A stretch of 64,000 nucleotides of DNA, taken from assembly GCA_041396125.1 (NCBI GenBank), contig JAWKZG010000003.1, positions 124,001 through 188,000 on the forward strand, read 5' to 3'. Position 1 is the stretch's first letter. Every line of letters starts with the position of its first letter. The position numbers and the translations under genes are program-made. Below are positions 35,911 through 44,541 of this stretch, one piece after another. Source of the DNA: JAWKZG01 sp041396125. Lineage in GTDB: Bacteria > Pseudomonadota > Gammaproteobacteria > Competibacterales > Competibacteraceae. Under the pieces are notes generated by a model. That model saw nothing but the letters and a program-made list of their open reading frames with translations, was not told the origin of the DNA and did no database searches.

Positions 35911-37326
35911 TTATTCCACCGTCGCAATGCGCAGAAAATTGGTCGTGCCCGAAACACCGAATGGCATCCCGGCGGTAATTGCCAACAGCTCACCACGCTG
36001 GGCGAAATTGTGTCCCAGCGCCACCTGAGAGGCATCGTTGATCACATCCGAGACTCGTTCCACCTCTTTACTGAGCACCGAGTGCACGCCCCACACCAGG
36101 GTCAGCATACGGGCGGTGCGGTTATGCGGCGTCAGGCTCAAAATCGGAGCATGCGGCCGTTCGCGGGCAGCCCGCAGACTGGTCGAACCCGAGCTGGTAT
36201 AAGTCACTGTCGCCACTATCGGCAGTGAATGCGTTACCGTGCGCAAGGCGGCACAGATTGCATCGGCCGTTGTGGTACCGGTCTGCGGATGCGCAGCATC
36301 CAGCATTTCCTGTTGCTGCGGGTCTTGCTCAACGTTCTGGATAATACTGTCCATCATGGCAACCGCATGCACCGGGTATTTACCGGCTGCGGTTTCAGCT
36401 GACAGCATGACTGCATCAGCCCCGTCGTAAATGGCCGTCGCCACATCAGAGGCTTCGGCCCGGGTTGGCGTAGGGGAATTGATCATGGATTCCAGCATCT
36501 GGGTCGCTACCACCACCGGCTTGCCGGCTTTGCGGCAGGCGCGCAAGACCCGTTTCTGAATACTCGGCACGCGCTCCGGCGGTAATTCCACCCCCAGATC
36601 ACCACGCGCAACCATGACCGCATCGGACAAGGCCACGATTTCATCCAGACGCTCGACCGCTGAGGGTTTTTCAAGCTTGGTCATAATCTTGGCGTGATCT
36701 CCGACCAGTTCGCGCAGTTCTTCCAGATCGGCCGGACTTTGCACAAACGACATGGCGACCCAGTCCACCTCCAGTTCCAGCCCGAAGGCCAGGTCTTCCC
36801 GGTCTTTCGCGGTGATCGGTGACAGCGGAATCACCACACCCGGCACATTGACGCCTTTATGATTGGACAGCAGGCCGCCGACGATAACCTCGGTATTCAC
36901 AAAATCGGGACCGGCATCAAGCACTTTCAGGCGGATATTACCATCGTTCAATAGCAGATCATCACCGCTGCTGAGCGCTTTGATAATTTCGGGATGCGGC
37001 AGATTGACCCGCTGTTTGCTGCCAGGCGTGGTATCCAGATCGAGGCGGAAGCAATCCCCTGCGCGCAACTCAACAGAACCATCAATAAAATTTCCGACCC
37101 GGAATTTTGGTCCCTGCAGATCCAGTAAAATGCCGATAGGCCGGTGCAGCTTCTGCTCCAGCTCACGGATCTCCTGATAGCGCCGACGATGATCATCATG
37201 ACTGCCATGGCTGAAATTGAGGCGAAACACATCGGCACCGGCTTTGAACAGCGTGGCAATAGCGTCAGCACTGGAACTGGCGGGTCCCAAAGTGGCAATG
37301 ATTTTAGCTTTACGATAACGGCGCAT
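35911..37326 (-). CDS. pyk: Pyruvate kinase
   Basis: 471 residues from ATG 37326, which has CAGGAG upstream; the frame could begin 7 codons earlier. All signatures present: RRYRKAKIIATLGPAS, FRLNFSHGSHDDH, LLDLQGPKFRVG, MTKLEKPSAVERLDEI with the catalytic Lys, MVARGDLGVELPPERVP, VATQMLESMINSPTPTRAEASDVA, and the C-terminal allosteric domain. Converts PEP and ADP to pyruvate and ATP. A terminator just upstream insulates it from the glycerol locus. Confidence 0.96.
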   Translation of the reverse strand: MRRYRKAKIIATLGPASSSADAIATLFKAGADVFRLNFSHGSHDDHRRRYQEIRELEQKLHRPIGILLDLQGPKFRVGNFIDGSVELRAGDCFRLDLDTTPGSKQRVNLPHPEIIKALSSGDDLLLNDGNIRLKVLDAGPDFVNTEVIVGGLLSNHKGVNVPGVVIPLSPITAKDREDLAFGLELEVDWVAMSFVQSPADLEELRELVGDHAKIMTKLEKPSAVERLDEIVALSDAVMVARGDLGVELPPERVPSIQKRVLRACRKAGKPVVVATQMLESMINSPTPTRAEASDVATAIYDGADAVMLSAETAAGKYPVHAVAMMDSIIQNVEQDPQQQEMLDAAHPQTGTTTADAICAALRTVTHSLPIVATVTYTSSGSTSLRAARERPHAPILSLTPHNRTARMLTLVWGVHSVLSKEVERVSDVINDASQVALGHNFAQRGELLAITAGMPFGVSGTTNFLRIATVE

Positions 37327-37345
37327 GGTGGCTCCTGATGGACTC

Positions 37346-37386
37346 AAAAAAAAACCGGACCCAGTCGCTTAGCGACGGCCCGGTTA
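37346..37386 (-). terminator. Terminator upstream of pyruvate kinase gene
   Basis: On the minus strand AACCGG...GTCGCT / AGCGAC...CCGGTT forms a GC-rich hairpin followed by T9. It would end transcription coming from the glpD direction before pyk. Confidence 0.75.
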
Positions 37387-37437
37387 TGATAACGCAGTTC
37401 AGCGACGATATTATTTCATACTATTGGCTGCCCTCTG

Positions 37438-37617
37438 TCAGGGCATGGCTTTACCTTCTTTCCAGGCTTGCAGCAGCGCATCGTAGCTGACCGTCATACC
37501 TCGCGGTTTTATATTGTCCAGTTTGGCTTTGAGAGCACCGGGCTGACTCAGCCAGTAACTTTCGTCCTGCTCTTCGTTCAGCCTGGGACCGCACTCACCC
37601 TGGACGCCTGGCCCCAT
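37438..37617 (-). CDS. Small unrecognised ORF downstream of glpD
   Basis: 59 codons from an ATG at 37617, ending KEGKAMP then TGA. Charged and helix-like (NEEQDESYWLSQPGALKAKL, MTVSYDALLQAWKEG). An overlapping frame just upstream (MDNLAGAMNKVMARLERSWG) looks as though it belongs to the same protein, with a one-base frame change near 37600-37617. A T9 terminator follows within ~50 bases, which supports transcription. I do not recognise the family. Confidence 0.45.
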   Translation of the reverse strand: MGPGVQGECGPRLNEEQDESYWLSQPGALKAKLDNIKPRGMTVSYDALLQAWKEGKAMP

Positions 37618-37694
37618 GAACGTTCCAGCCGGGCCATGACCTTATTCATTGCACCGGCCAGATTGTCCATTCCCCATTGGCAAACGCTGACCCA

Positions 37695-39368
37695 CTACCA
37701 GTTAAGAGCCTTGGAATGAGACATATCAGCCTGATCGATCCCGTCCTCAACCGAATCGCTGTCGGCAAAGTATTCATCGAATTTTTGCTGCGCCTGATCC
37801 CCGAACAGGATTTCACAGGCCTCCATCAGGCCTTGCGAGTGTTTGATGTCAGCCTTGCGTACCACCAGGGCAATTTTGGAACGCCGACGCAGAAAATCCT
37901 CCAGCCTGGTGATCATTTCCCGCTGTGCGGCCAGTTGCAGTTCACAACGGGTATATTCCGTGCCCTGAATTAGCAATTCAGCCTGACGCGGATCCGCCTG
38001 GACCTGCTTCAGTAACGTGATAGCCTCGGCACCGTAACGACGCCAGTAAAGGGTGGACAGCGGCTCGGTCGATGACGCCGGGGTCAGGCGATCCAGCCCT
38101 ATCCGCTCAGCCTGCCGGAAAAACGCGGCTCGGATATCAGCAGACGGCTCGCCGTACCATTTCTCCCGTGGTGCGGGTAGAGTGATATCCATTTGCTGCA
38201 CGTACTCGCAAATCTCATCGCCAACATTAATACAGTCCGTCAGTTTGCCGCCGAAAATTGTAATCAGCCGGGTGGCCCGGTTGACATCAATTTCGTGCTT
38301 ACGCGAAAGCTGCAGAAAATCTCGGTTACCGCCGCCATCCGCTTTAATCACGAGTGGCCGCACCCCGCAACGTTCAGCAATAATATCCTCTTTGATTAAA
38401 GGCTTATCGAGCTTCAGGCATTTGTTGATATTATCCAGAACAAATTTACGATCTTCTTCCGTCACTTCCGTGTGCGGGTCTTCAACCCGAGTATCCGTGG
38501 TACCGATACAGGTCCGCGCGCCCATCGGGATCGCGAAAAACAAACGCCCGTCATCCGCGAAAAACGCCAGCACCTGACGATTCGGCGTTACCCGATCGAC
38601 GATCAGATGTATGCCTTTGGAAAACACATGGTGATGTTCCGTCTGCTGCTGCAGCGTTTGGTTGAGCCGATCCGCGAACGCGCCACCAGCATTGATCAGC
38701 ACCCGTGCCTTGATCTCAAAGCTGCGCTCCCCGCACAGATCGCGGGCCTGCACTGCCCAGATGCCGCCATCCTGATCCGTCTGGCGGGCGGTTTCAGCTC
38801 TGACATAATTAGCCGCCACGCAACCCCGATCCATCGCGGTACGAACGAAGTTGAATACGAACCGGGCATCGTTGTCGTATAGATACGCGTCGGAATAGAC
38901 GAATCCGCCGGTTACATGGGTGGTGTCCACGACCGGTTCTTCAGTCTGGATTTTGCGTTTCGAGAGCAGTCGTGGCGGCCGGGTATAACAGTTGCCAATC
39001 AGCCAGTACAGCCAAGTGCCCAACCATAACAATAAGGGGTGCCAGCGGAAGCCTTTCCTGATGGTGGTGAAAAACCGTATTTCCTGCACAGTGGAGGGAT
39101 AGTGTTTAAGCAGGTGATTACGGCTTTTACATAATTGCCGCACCAGTTGAAACTCATAGGTTTCCATATATTTGATGCCACCCCAGGCCAGATTGGAGGA
39201 GTGCATACTGGTAAACCCGGCAAAATCACGTTCATCGATCAGCGCCACTTTGGCACCTTTGCCAGCCAGGGCAGCCGCTGATACGGCACCATTGATACCG
39301 CCACCGATAATCAGCACATCGAAAACAGTATCGGCCAGGCGCTCGATATTGGCATCTCGCAACTGCAT
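37695..39368 (-). CDS. glpD: Glycerol-3-phosphate dehydrogenase (FAD-dependent)
   Basis: 557 residues. FAD-binding DVLIIGGGINGAVSAAALAGKGAKVALIDERDFAGFTSMHSSNLAWGGIKYM, then SDAYLYDNDARFVFNFVRTAMDRG, INAGGAFADRLNQ, IPMGARTCIGTTDTR, the AERCGVRPLV motif and a C-terminal helical domain. Oxidises sn-glycerol-3-phosphate to dihydroxyacetone phosphate at the membrane, feeding quinones. Neighbours GlpR and GlpK confirm the pathway; no glpF in the window. Confidence 0.93.
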   Translation of the reverse strand: MQLRDANIERLADTVFDVLIIGGGINGAVSAAALAGKGAKVALIDERDFAGFTSMHSSNLAWGGIKYMETYEFQLVRQLCKSRNHLLKHYPSTVQEIRFFTTIRKGFRWHPLLLWLGTWLYWLIGNCYTRPPRLLSKRKIQTEEPVVDTTHVTGGFVYSDAYLYDNDARFVFNFVRTAMDRGCVAANYVRAETARQTDQDGGIWAVQARDLCGERSFEIKARVLINAGGAFADRLNQTLQQQTEHHHVFSKGIHLIVDRVTPNRQVLAFFADDGRLFFAIPMGARTCIGTTDTRVEDPHTEVTEEDRKFVLDNINKCLKLDKPLIKEDIIAERCGVRPLVIKADGGGNRDFLQLSRKHEIDVNRATRLITIFGGKLTDCINVGDEICEYVQQMDITLPAPREKWYGEPSADIRAAFFRQAERIGLDRLTPASSTEPLSTLYWRRYGAEAITLLKQVQADPRQAELLIQGTEYTRCELQLAAQREMITRLEDFLRRRSKIALVVRKADIKHSQGLMEACEILFGDQAQQKFDEYFADSDSVEDGIDQADMSHSKALNW

Positions 39369-39542
39369 CGCTTGTTTCCAAAATCCACGTTGAATGGATG
39401 ATCAGTCTGCCAGGCTGAACACCAGCGCGCTTAATACCAGCGTGGCGGCAAAAGGTACTGACGACAGACAGTGTGCAACCGTTCAGCAACTGATCATATG
39501 GTCAGTAATAGTAGCATGATGATTTTTGAATATGAATATTAA

Positions 39543-39558
39543 TTTTCACATTAGAAAA
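39543..39558. promoter_or_regulatory. Possible GlpR operator upstream of glpD
   Basis: Inverted repeat TTTTC - 6 - GAAAA in the ~200-base AT-rich gap between the glpR stop and glpD start. A similar TTTCA - 4 - TGAAA dyad lies at 40538-40551 before glpK. Shared TTTC/GAAA arms suggest one regulator; weak evidence. Confidence 0.35.
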
Positions 39559-39572
39559 CATAATTCGTAAAA

Positions 39573-40361
39573 TCAAGCATCATCGGCTGCAATATGAACT
39601 TCTGTGTCCAGGCTCGTAAGAATAGGTTGCAAATCAGGCGGTACCGGCTGATCGGTAAACAAGGCATGAATCTGTGATAAGTCACCCAGCCGAACCAGCG
39701 CATTGCGATTAAATTTACTGTGATCGGCCACCAGTAATACTTTCCGGGAATGTTTGATTATTGCTTCAGAAACACGTACTTCACGATAGTCAAAATCCAG
39801 CAGGGACCCGTCATTCTCGATGCCTGAAATCCCTATTACGCCAAAATCGACTTTAAACTGACTGATAAAATCAATAGTGGCTTCACCGATTACACCACGA
39901 TCCCGGTTACGGACCAGGCCGCCAGCAATGATGACCTCAATGCTCGGGTTAGAACATAAGATAGTCGCAACATGCAGATTATTGGTAATAACCCGCAACC
40001 CCTGATGATCAATCAGCGCCTTGGCCACCTCTTCGGTAGTGGTGCCGATATTGATGAAAAGTGACGCATGATCGGGTATATAACGTGCCGCCAGGCGACC
40101 AATCCGCTGTTTCGCATCATGGTTTAATACCTGTCGTGCCGGATAGGCAATATTTTCCACGCTGCTGGGCGGCAAGCCCGCACCACCGTGATAGCGATTC
40201 AGGAGCCCCTGTTCGCAAAGGTCGTTGATATCACGTCGAATTGTTTGTGGTGTAACCTGAAAATATTCGGCCAGATTCTCGATGGAAGCATATCCCTCGC
40301 GACGCACCAATTGCAGCACTTCCAGCTGGCGCTGGTTGAAAGATGTGGTTTTTAAAGCCAC
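39573..40361 (-). CDS. glpR: DeoR-family transcriptional regulator GlpR
   Basis: 262 residues. N-terminal DeoR winged helix (FNQRQLEVLQLVRREGYASIENLAEYFQVTPQTIRRDINDLCEQGLLNRYHGGAGLP) and sugar-phosphate isomerase-like effector domain (LFINIGTTTEEVAKALIDHQGLRVITNNLHVA, GVIGEATIDFISQFKVDFGVIGISGIENDGSLLDFDYREV, VLLVADHSKFNR). In the family glycerol-3-phosphate relieves repression. Between glpD and divergent glpK, as expected. Confidence 0.92.
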   Translation of the reverse strand: MALKTTSFNQRQLEVLQLVRREGYASIENLAEYFQVTPQTIRRDINDLCEQGLLNRYHGGAGLPPSSVENIAYPARQVLNHDAKQRIGRLAARYIPDHASLFINIGTTTEEVAKALIDHQGLRVITNNLHVATILCSNPSIEVIIAGGLVRNRDRGVIGEATIDFISQFKVDFGVIGISGIENDGSLLDFDYREVRVSEAIIKHSRKVLLVADHSKFNRNALVRLGDLSQIHALFTDQPVPPDLQPILTSLDTEVHIAADDA

Positions 40362-40537
40362 GATTTAACTCCTTCCGTTACCCTGTGAACGGTGGCATCG
40401 ACGGGTCCTATGCACGCATTAACCCTATTCTTGTTGATGACGACTGCAGCGGTCGCAATCGTGACTTTACCCGTCAGATCCGGGCTCTGTACGCGTACAG
40501 TGGTATTTATTTTGGATATGTTATATTTTTCGAATAT

Positions 40538-40551
40538 TTTCATTTTTGAAA
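40538..40551. promoter_or_regulatory. Possible GlpR operator upstream of glpK
   Basis: TTTCATTTTTGAAA, an inverted TTTCA/TGAAA pair in the AT-rich 40362-40650 divergent region, ~100 bases before the glpK start, which is preceded by GAGGAG. Assignment to GlpR is inference from position. Confidence 0.35.
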
Positions 40552-40650
40552 ACAAACCTGTTGTCTTTCATTTTCTATCATTAGTTCTGTCATGTAAAAT
40601 CAAAATAAAAACAGATAGCAACGCAAAACTTTCCAGTCGAGGAGCCCCCG

Positions 40651-42144
40651 ATGACGTCTCATATTCTGGCCATTGATCAAGGCACAACCAGCACGCGCGC
40701 GATTATATTCGACCTGGACGGCACTATTCTGGCTACGGCACAGCAGGAGTTCAGGCAGATTTATCCACAGGATGGATGGGTCGAACACGACCCGGAGGAT
40801 ATCTGGCAGAGCACACTGGCGGTAAGCCGGCACGTCTTGCAGCAGTGCGGCGACAAAGTCAGTGCCATCGGCATCACCAATCAGCGCGAGACGACACTGG
40901 TATGGGACCGCACTACCGGTCAGCCTATTTACAACGCTATCGTCTGGCAGGACCGGCGTACCGCCAGGTACTGTGAAGCGCTGCGCGACGCCGGTCATGA
41001 AGCCGCCGTCACGGCCAGCACCGGCCTGGTATTGGACCCTTATTTTTCCGGCACCAAACTGGCCTGGCTGCTGGATCATGTAGACGGTGCCCGCACCCGC
41101 GCCGAACGCGGTGAACTGGCGTTCGGCACGGTGGATACATTTCTGCTGTGGCGGCTGAGCGGAGGCAAAATACACGCTACCGATGCCACCAATGCCGCCC
41201 GCACATTGCTGTTTAATATTCATACCCAGCAGTGGGATGATACCCTGCTTGAACTGCTCAATATCCCGCGCGCACTGCTGCCGGAAGTACACGACAGCGC
41301 CGCCGATTTCGGCAGCACGGATACTGCCGTACTGGGCCGCGCACTTCCGGTGGCCGGTATTGCCGGCGATCAGCAGGCCGCCCTGATCGGCCAGGCCTGC
41401 TTTCAGCCCGGTATGCTGAAAAGTACCTATGGCACAGGCTGTTTCGCTATTTTGAATACCGGCTCACAAGCGGTAAACTCGCATAATAAGCTGCTGACCA
41501 CCGTGGGTTATCGTCTGAACGGACAGGTAACGTATGCGGTTGAAGGTTCGATTTTCATTGCCGGTGCCGCGATACAGTGGCTGCGTGATGGCCTGGGCGT
41601 TATCCGCTCAGCGGCCGAATCCGAGGCGCTGGCCAGTAATCTGCCGGACAATAAAGGTGTCTATCTGGTGCCTGCTTTCACCGGTTTGGGCGCGCCGCAC
41701 TGGGATCCGCATGCGCGCGGCGCGCTGTTCGGTATGACCCGCGATACCGGCCCGGCAGAACTGGTGCGCGCAGCGCTGGAATCGGTCTGCTACCAGACCC
41801 ACGATTTACTGACTGCGATGGCGAAAGACGGTGCCAGCCGGCCCCGCGCACTGCGCGTCGATGGCGGTATGATCGCCAACAACTGGTTGCTGCAATGTCT
41901 GGCCGATATCGCCGACGTCCCTACGGAACGACCCAAGGTAATCGAAACTACCGCCCTGGGCGCAGCTTATCTGGCGGGACTGCAAACCGGCCTGTTCAGC
42001 TCGCTGGATGAGATTGCCAAAGGCTGGCAGCTGGACCGGCGCTGTGACCCTGCGCTGCCGCCCAAAACCCGCAGCCAACTGCTGCACGCCTGGGCCCAGG
42101 CGGTCAAAAGCACGCAGGCATTTTCCGGCACAGGCATTTCCTGA
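40651..42144 (+). CDS. glpK: Glycerol kinase
   Basis: 497 residues, canonical length. FGGY-kinase motifs: HILAIDQGTTSTRAIIFD, ITNQRETTLVWDRTTGQPIYNAIVWQDRRT, GTVDTFLLWRLSGGKIHATDATNAARTLLFNI, GIAGDQQAALIGQACFQPGMLKSTYGTGCF, FTGLGAPHWDPHARGALFGMTR and LRVDGGMIANNWLLQCLADI. Phosphorylates glycerol to sn-glycerol-3-phosphate for GlpD. GAGGAG ribosome site seven to eight bases before ATG. Confidence 0.96.
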   Translation: MTSHILAIDQGTTSTRAIIFDLDGTILATAQQEFRQIYPQDGWVEHDPEDIWQSTLAVSRHVLQQCGDKVSAIGITNQRETTLVWDRTTGQPIYNAIVWQDRRTARYCEALRDAGHEAAVTASTGLVLDPYFSGTKLAWLLDHVDGARTRAERGELAFGTVDTFLLWRLSGGKIHATDATNAARTLLFNIHTQQWDDTLLELLNIPRALLPEVHDSAADFGSTDTAVLGRALPVAGIAGDQQAALIGQACFQPGMLKSTYGTGCFAILNTGSQAVNSHNKLLTTVGYRLNGQVTYAVEGSIFIAGAAIQWLRDGLGVIRSAAESEALASNLPDNKGVYLVPAFTGLGAPHWDPHARGALFGMTRDTGPAELVRAALESVCYQTHDLLTAMAKDGASRPRALRVDGGMIANNWLLQCLADIADVPTERPKVIETTALGAAYLAGLQTGLFSSLDEIAKGWQLDRRCDPALPPKTRSQLLHAWAQAVKSTQAFSGTGIS

Positions 42145-42236
42145 AAAATGATCTATTGTTAACCTGAGCCTTAGCCTTTATAGGGCCGATCACGACAATC
42201 AACAGCAGAGCAAACTGCTCACAGTAAGGAGATAAC

Positions 42237-43226
42237 ATGCATCAACGTCAACTTGGGGCCGGCGGCCCGATGGTGGGGGCAATCGGTCTCGGTTGCATGA
42301 GTTTCGCCGGCTTTTACGGTCCAACCGACGAAGCTGAGAGCCACGCGACGCTGGCTCGGGCGCTGGATCTCGGCTGTGATTTTCTCGATACTTCGAATGT
42401 CTACGGTGCGGGGCTCGCCGAGCGTGTCATGGGCTCTTTTATTGCGCAAAATCCAGGCAAATTCAAGATTGCGACCAAAGTCGGTATTCGGCGCGATCCG
42501 CAACGGGGGCGTTTTTTCGACAACAGCCCGGAACATCTGCGCGAAGCGCTGGAAGGGTCATTGCAGCGCCTGAAGGTTGATTATGTGGATCTCTATTATA
42601 TCCATCGGCGCGAGCAGGCCCGGCCCATTGAAGAGGTCATGGAAACTCTGGTCAGTCTGAAACAAGAGGGCAAAATTGGCGGTATCGGCTTTTCCGAGAT
42701 TTCGCCGGCTTCACTACGCCGCGCCCATGCGGTACATCCGGTCATGGCGGTGCAGAGTGAATATTCGCTCTGGACCCGGCTGCCGGAGTTGGGCATGCTG
42801 CAAACCTGCCAGGAACTGGGCGTTGCTTTTGTGCCTTTTTCACCGCTGGCGCGCGGTATGTTCAGCGATACCCCACCCGATCCGGCACAATTCCCGGATG
42901 ACGATTTCCGCAAAGCCAATCCGCGTTTCGTTGAACCCAATTTCAGCTACAACGAGGCCATAATCTCGAAATTTCGCAGCTATGCCCATGATTGCGGACT
43001 GACGCCTGCAGCACTGGCGCTGGCCTGGGTACTGAACCAGGGCGACCACCTGATTCCGATCCCCGGCACCCGCTCAGTCAAGCATCTGGAAGAAGATCTG
43101 GCGGCAGCTGATCGCACCCTGAGTGCCACCGAACTGGCTGAGATCGAGGCATTGCTGCCGGTCGGCTTCGCCCATGGTGATCGCTATTCCGAAGCCCAGA
43201 ACATCGGCCCCGAGCGCTATTGCTAA
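42237..43226 (+). CDS. Aldo/keto reductase
   Basis: 329 residues, (beta/alpha)8 barrel of the AKR13-like group. Catalytic tetrad visible: D in FLDTSNVYGAG with Tyr, Lys in KIATKVGIRR, His in DLYYIHRRE. NADPH-binding end HLIPIPGTRSVKHLEEDLAA. Reduces sugar-type or other aldehydes/ketones. Preceded by AAGGAG. Same strand as the DapA-family gene ~320 bases on, but a hairpin lies between them. Confidence 0.93.
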   Translation: MHQRQLGAGGPMVGAIGLGCMSFAGFYGPTDEAESHATLARALDLGCDFLDTSNVYGAGLAERVMGSFIAQNPGKFKIATKVGIRRDPQRGRFFDNSPEHLREALEGSLQRLKVDYVDLYYIHRREQARPIEEVMETLVSLKQEGKIGGIGFSEISPASLRRAHAVHPVMAVQSEYSLWTRLPELGMLQTCQELGVAFVPFSPLARGMFSDTPPDPAQFPDDDFRKANPRFVEPNFSYNEAIISKFRSYAHDCGLTPAALALAWVLNQGDHLIPIPGTRSVKHLEEDLAAADRTLSATELAEIEALLPVGFAHGDRYSEAQNIGPERYC

Positions 43227-43254
43227 GAACAGCCAGATACGCTGTTTGCCAACG

Positions 43255-43282
43255 TCTGCGGCGGCAATCGCGCCGCTGCAGA
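43255..43282 (+). terminator. GC-rich hairpin after the aldo/keto reductase gene
   Basis: TCTGCGGCGGC / GCCGCTGCAGA, 11-base arms with one mismatch, 6-base loop; only a weak TTGACT tail. The rest of the 43227-43545 gap is AT-rich, presumably holding the promoter for the DapA-family gene; no gene seen. Confidence 0.55.
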
Positions 43283-43545
43283 TTGACTCTGCCATCTGAA
43301 TTTTAAATAAATTTATATATTTTTCATAAAATTACTCACAATACCAGCCAGTATCTGAGCATCATCACGCTACCCCATCCGCCCGCCTGTCCTGCAACAA
43401 TTTCCAAGCTTGTGCATAACGTATACACAACACCTTTAGTATGACCGGTTTGGTTTTATACAACTGGACGTCATCCGCGACTGATGCGAAACTTGCCGCC
43501 TTATTATTTTGTGCCCGTCCATTTTAAACTACTCAAAGGCCCACT

Positions 43546-44472
43546 ATGAGCGCTGCATCACAAGCTTTCCACGGCGTACTGGTCCCGGTATTGACGCCTT
43601 TCACCAGCACTCTGGACCCCGACACCAAACGCTTTACCCGCTTTTGTCACTGGCTGTTGGCGCAGGGTGCGCACGGTCTGGCGGTCTTTGGTACGACCAG
43701 CGAAGCCAACTCCCTGGCTCTGGGCGAACGCATGTCGCTGCTGCAAGCCCTGGTCGAAGCGGGCGTTCCCGCCCAGCGCTTATTGCCAGGAACCGGCACC
43801 TGCGCCTTGCCGGACAGCGTAGAACTGACCCGCCATGCGCTGGCTGTCGGTTGCAAAGGGGTTCTGGTATTACCGCCGTTTTATTATAAAAATGTCAGCG
43901 ATGAAGGATTATATGCTGGCTATTCCGAGCTTATTCAACGAGTTGGTGACAATAGGCTGAAAATTTATCTGTATCATATTCCGCAGATGAGTTATGCGCC
44001 ACTAAACCTGAAACTGATCGAGCGCCTGACAACAGCCTACCCGCAAACCATTATCGGTATTAAAGACAGCTCCGGTGACTGGGACAACACCCAGGCCATC
44101 ATGCGGGAATACCCCCATCTGGCGGTGTTTCCCTCCTCGGAAAGTCGCTTACTGGATGCGCTGCGACTGGGCGGTGCCGGCTGTATCAGTGCTACCGCCA
44201 ATATTAATGTGGCGCAGATCAGCACGCTGGCCAATCATTGGCAATCCGAGCAGGCGGATGCGTTGCATCAGTCAGTTTCCCGGCTGCGCAGCATATTCGA
44301 AGCGCAACCGTTGATACCCGCCCTGAAAGATATTGTCGCGCACTTTAGCAATGATCCCGGCTGGCGACCGGTGCGGCCGCCATTGACCAGTCTGTCACCC
44401 GATCAGGCGGCATCCTTGCGGGAAACCCTGCAGGGGATCGATTTTCAATTTCCGTTTACCGCCCATCACTAG
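43546..44472 (+). CDS. Dihydrodipicolinate synthase/N-acetylneuraminate lyase (DapA) family protein
   Basis: 308 residues. Class I aldolase barrel with GTTSEANSL phosphate/carboxylate loop, catalytic Tyr in KIYLYHIPQMS and Schiff-base Lys in TIIGIKDSSGDW. The genomic neighbours (TRAP transporter, oxidoreductases) favour a catabolic aldolase or dehydratase for a sugar acid over lysine synthesis. Exact substrate unknown. Convergent with the TRAP large permease, a perfect dyad marking the junction. Confidence 0.88.
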   Translation: MSAASQAFHGVLVPVLTPFTSTLDPDTKRFTRFCHWLLAQGAHGLAVFGTTSEANSLALGERMSLLQALVEAGVPAQRLLPGTGTCALPDSVELTRHALAVGCKGVLVLPPFYYKNVSDEGLYAGYSELIQRVGDNRLKIYLYHIPQMSYAPLNLKLIERLTTAYPQTIIGIKDSSGDWDNTQAIMREYPHLAVFPSSESRLLDALRLGGAGCISATANINVAQISTLANHWQSEQADALHQSVSRLRSIFEAQPLIPALKDIVAHFSNDPGWRPVRPPLTSLSPDQAASLRETLQGIDFQFPFTAHH

Positions 44473-44491
44473 CGCCCGCAGCTAGCCCTTC

Positions 44492-44522
44492 GTAATACCG
44501 CGTCAGCCCGGCGCGGTATTAC
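44492..44522. terminator. Bidirectional terminator-like hairpin
   Basis: Perfect 11-base stem GTAATACCGCG / CGCGGTATTAC with 9-base loop, placed between the convergent dapA-like and dctM-like genes. No clear T-run on either strand. Confidence 0.65.
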
Positions 44523-44541
44523 CTCTAATGCCAGAGGCTCT

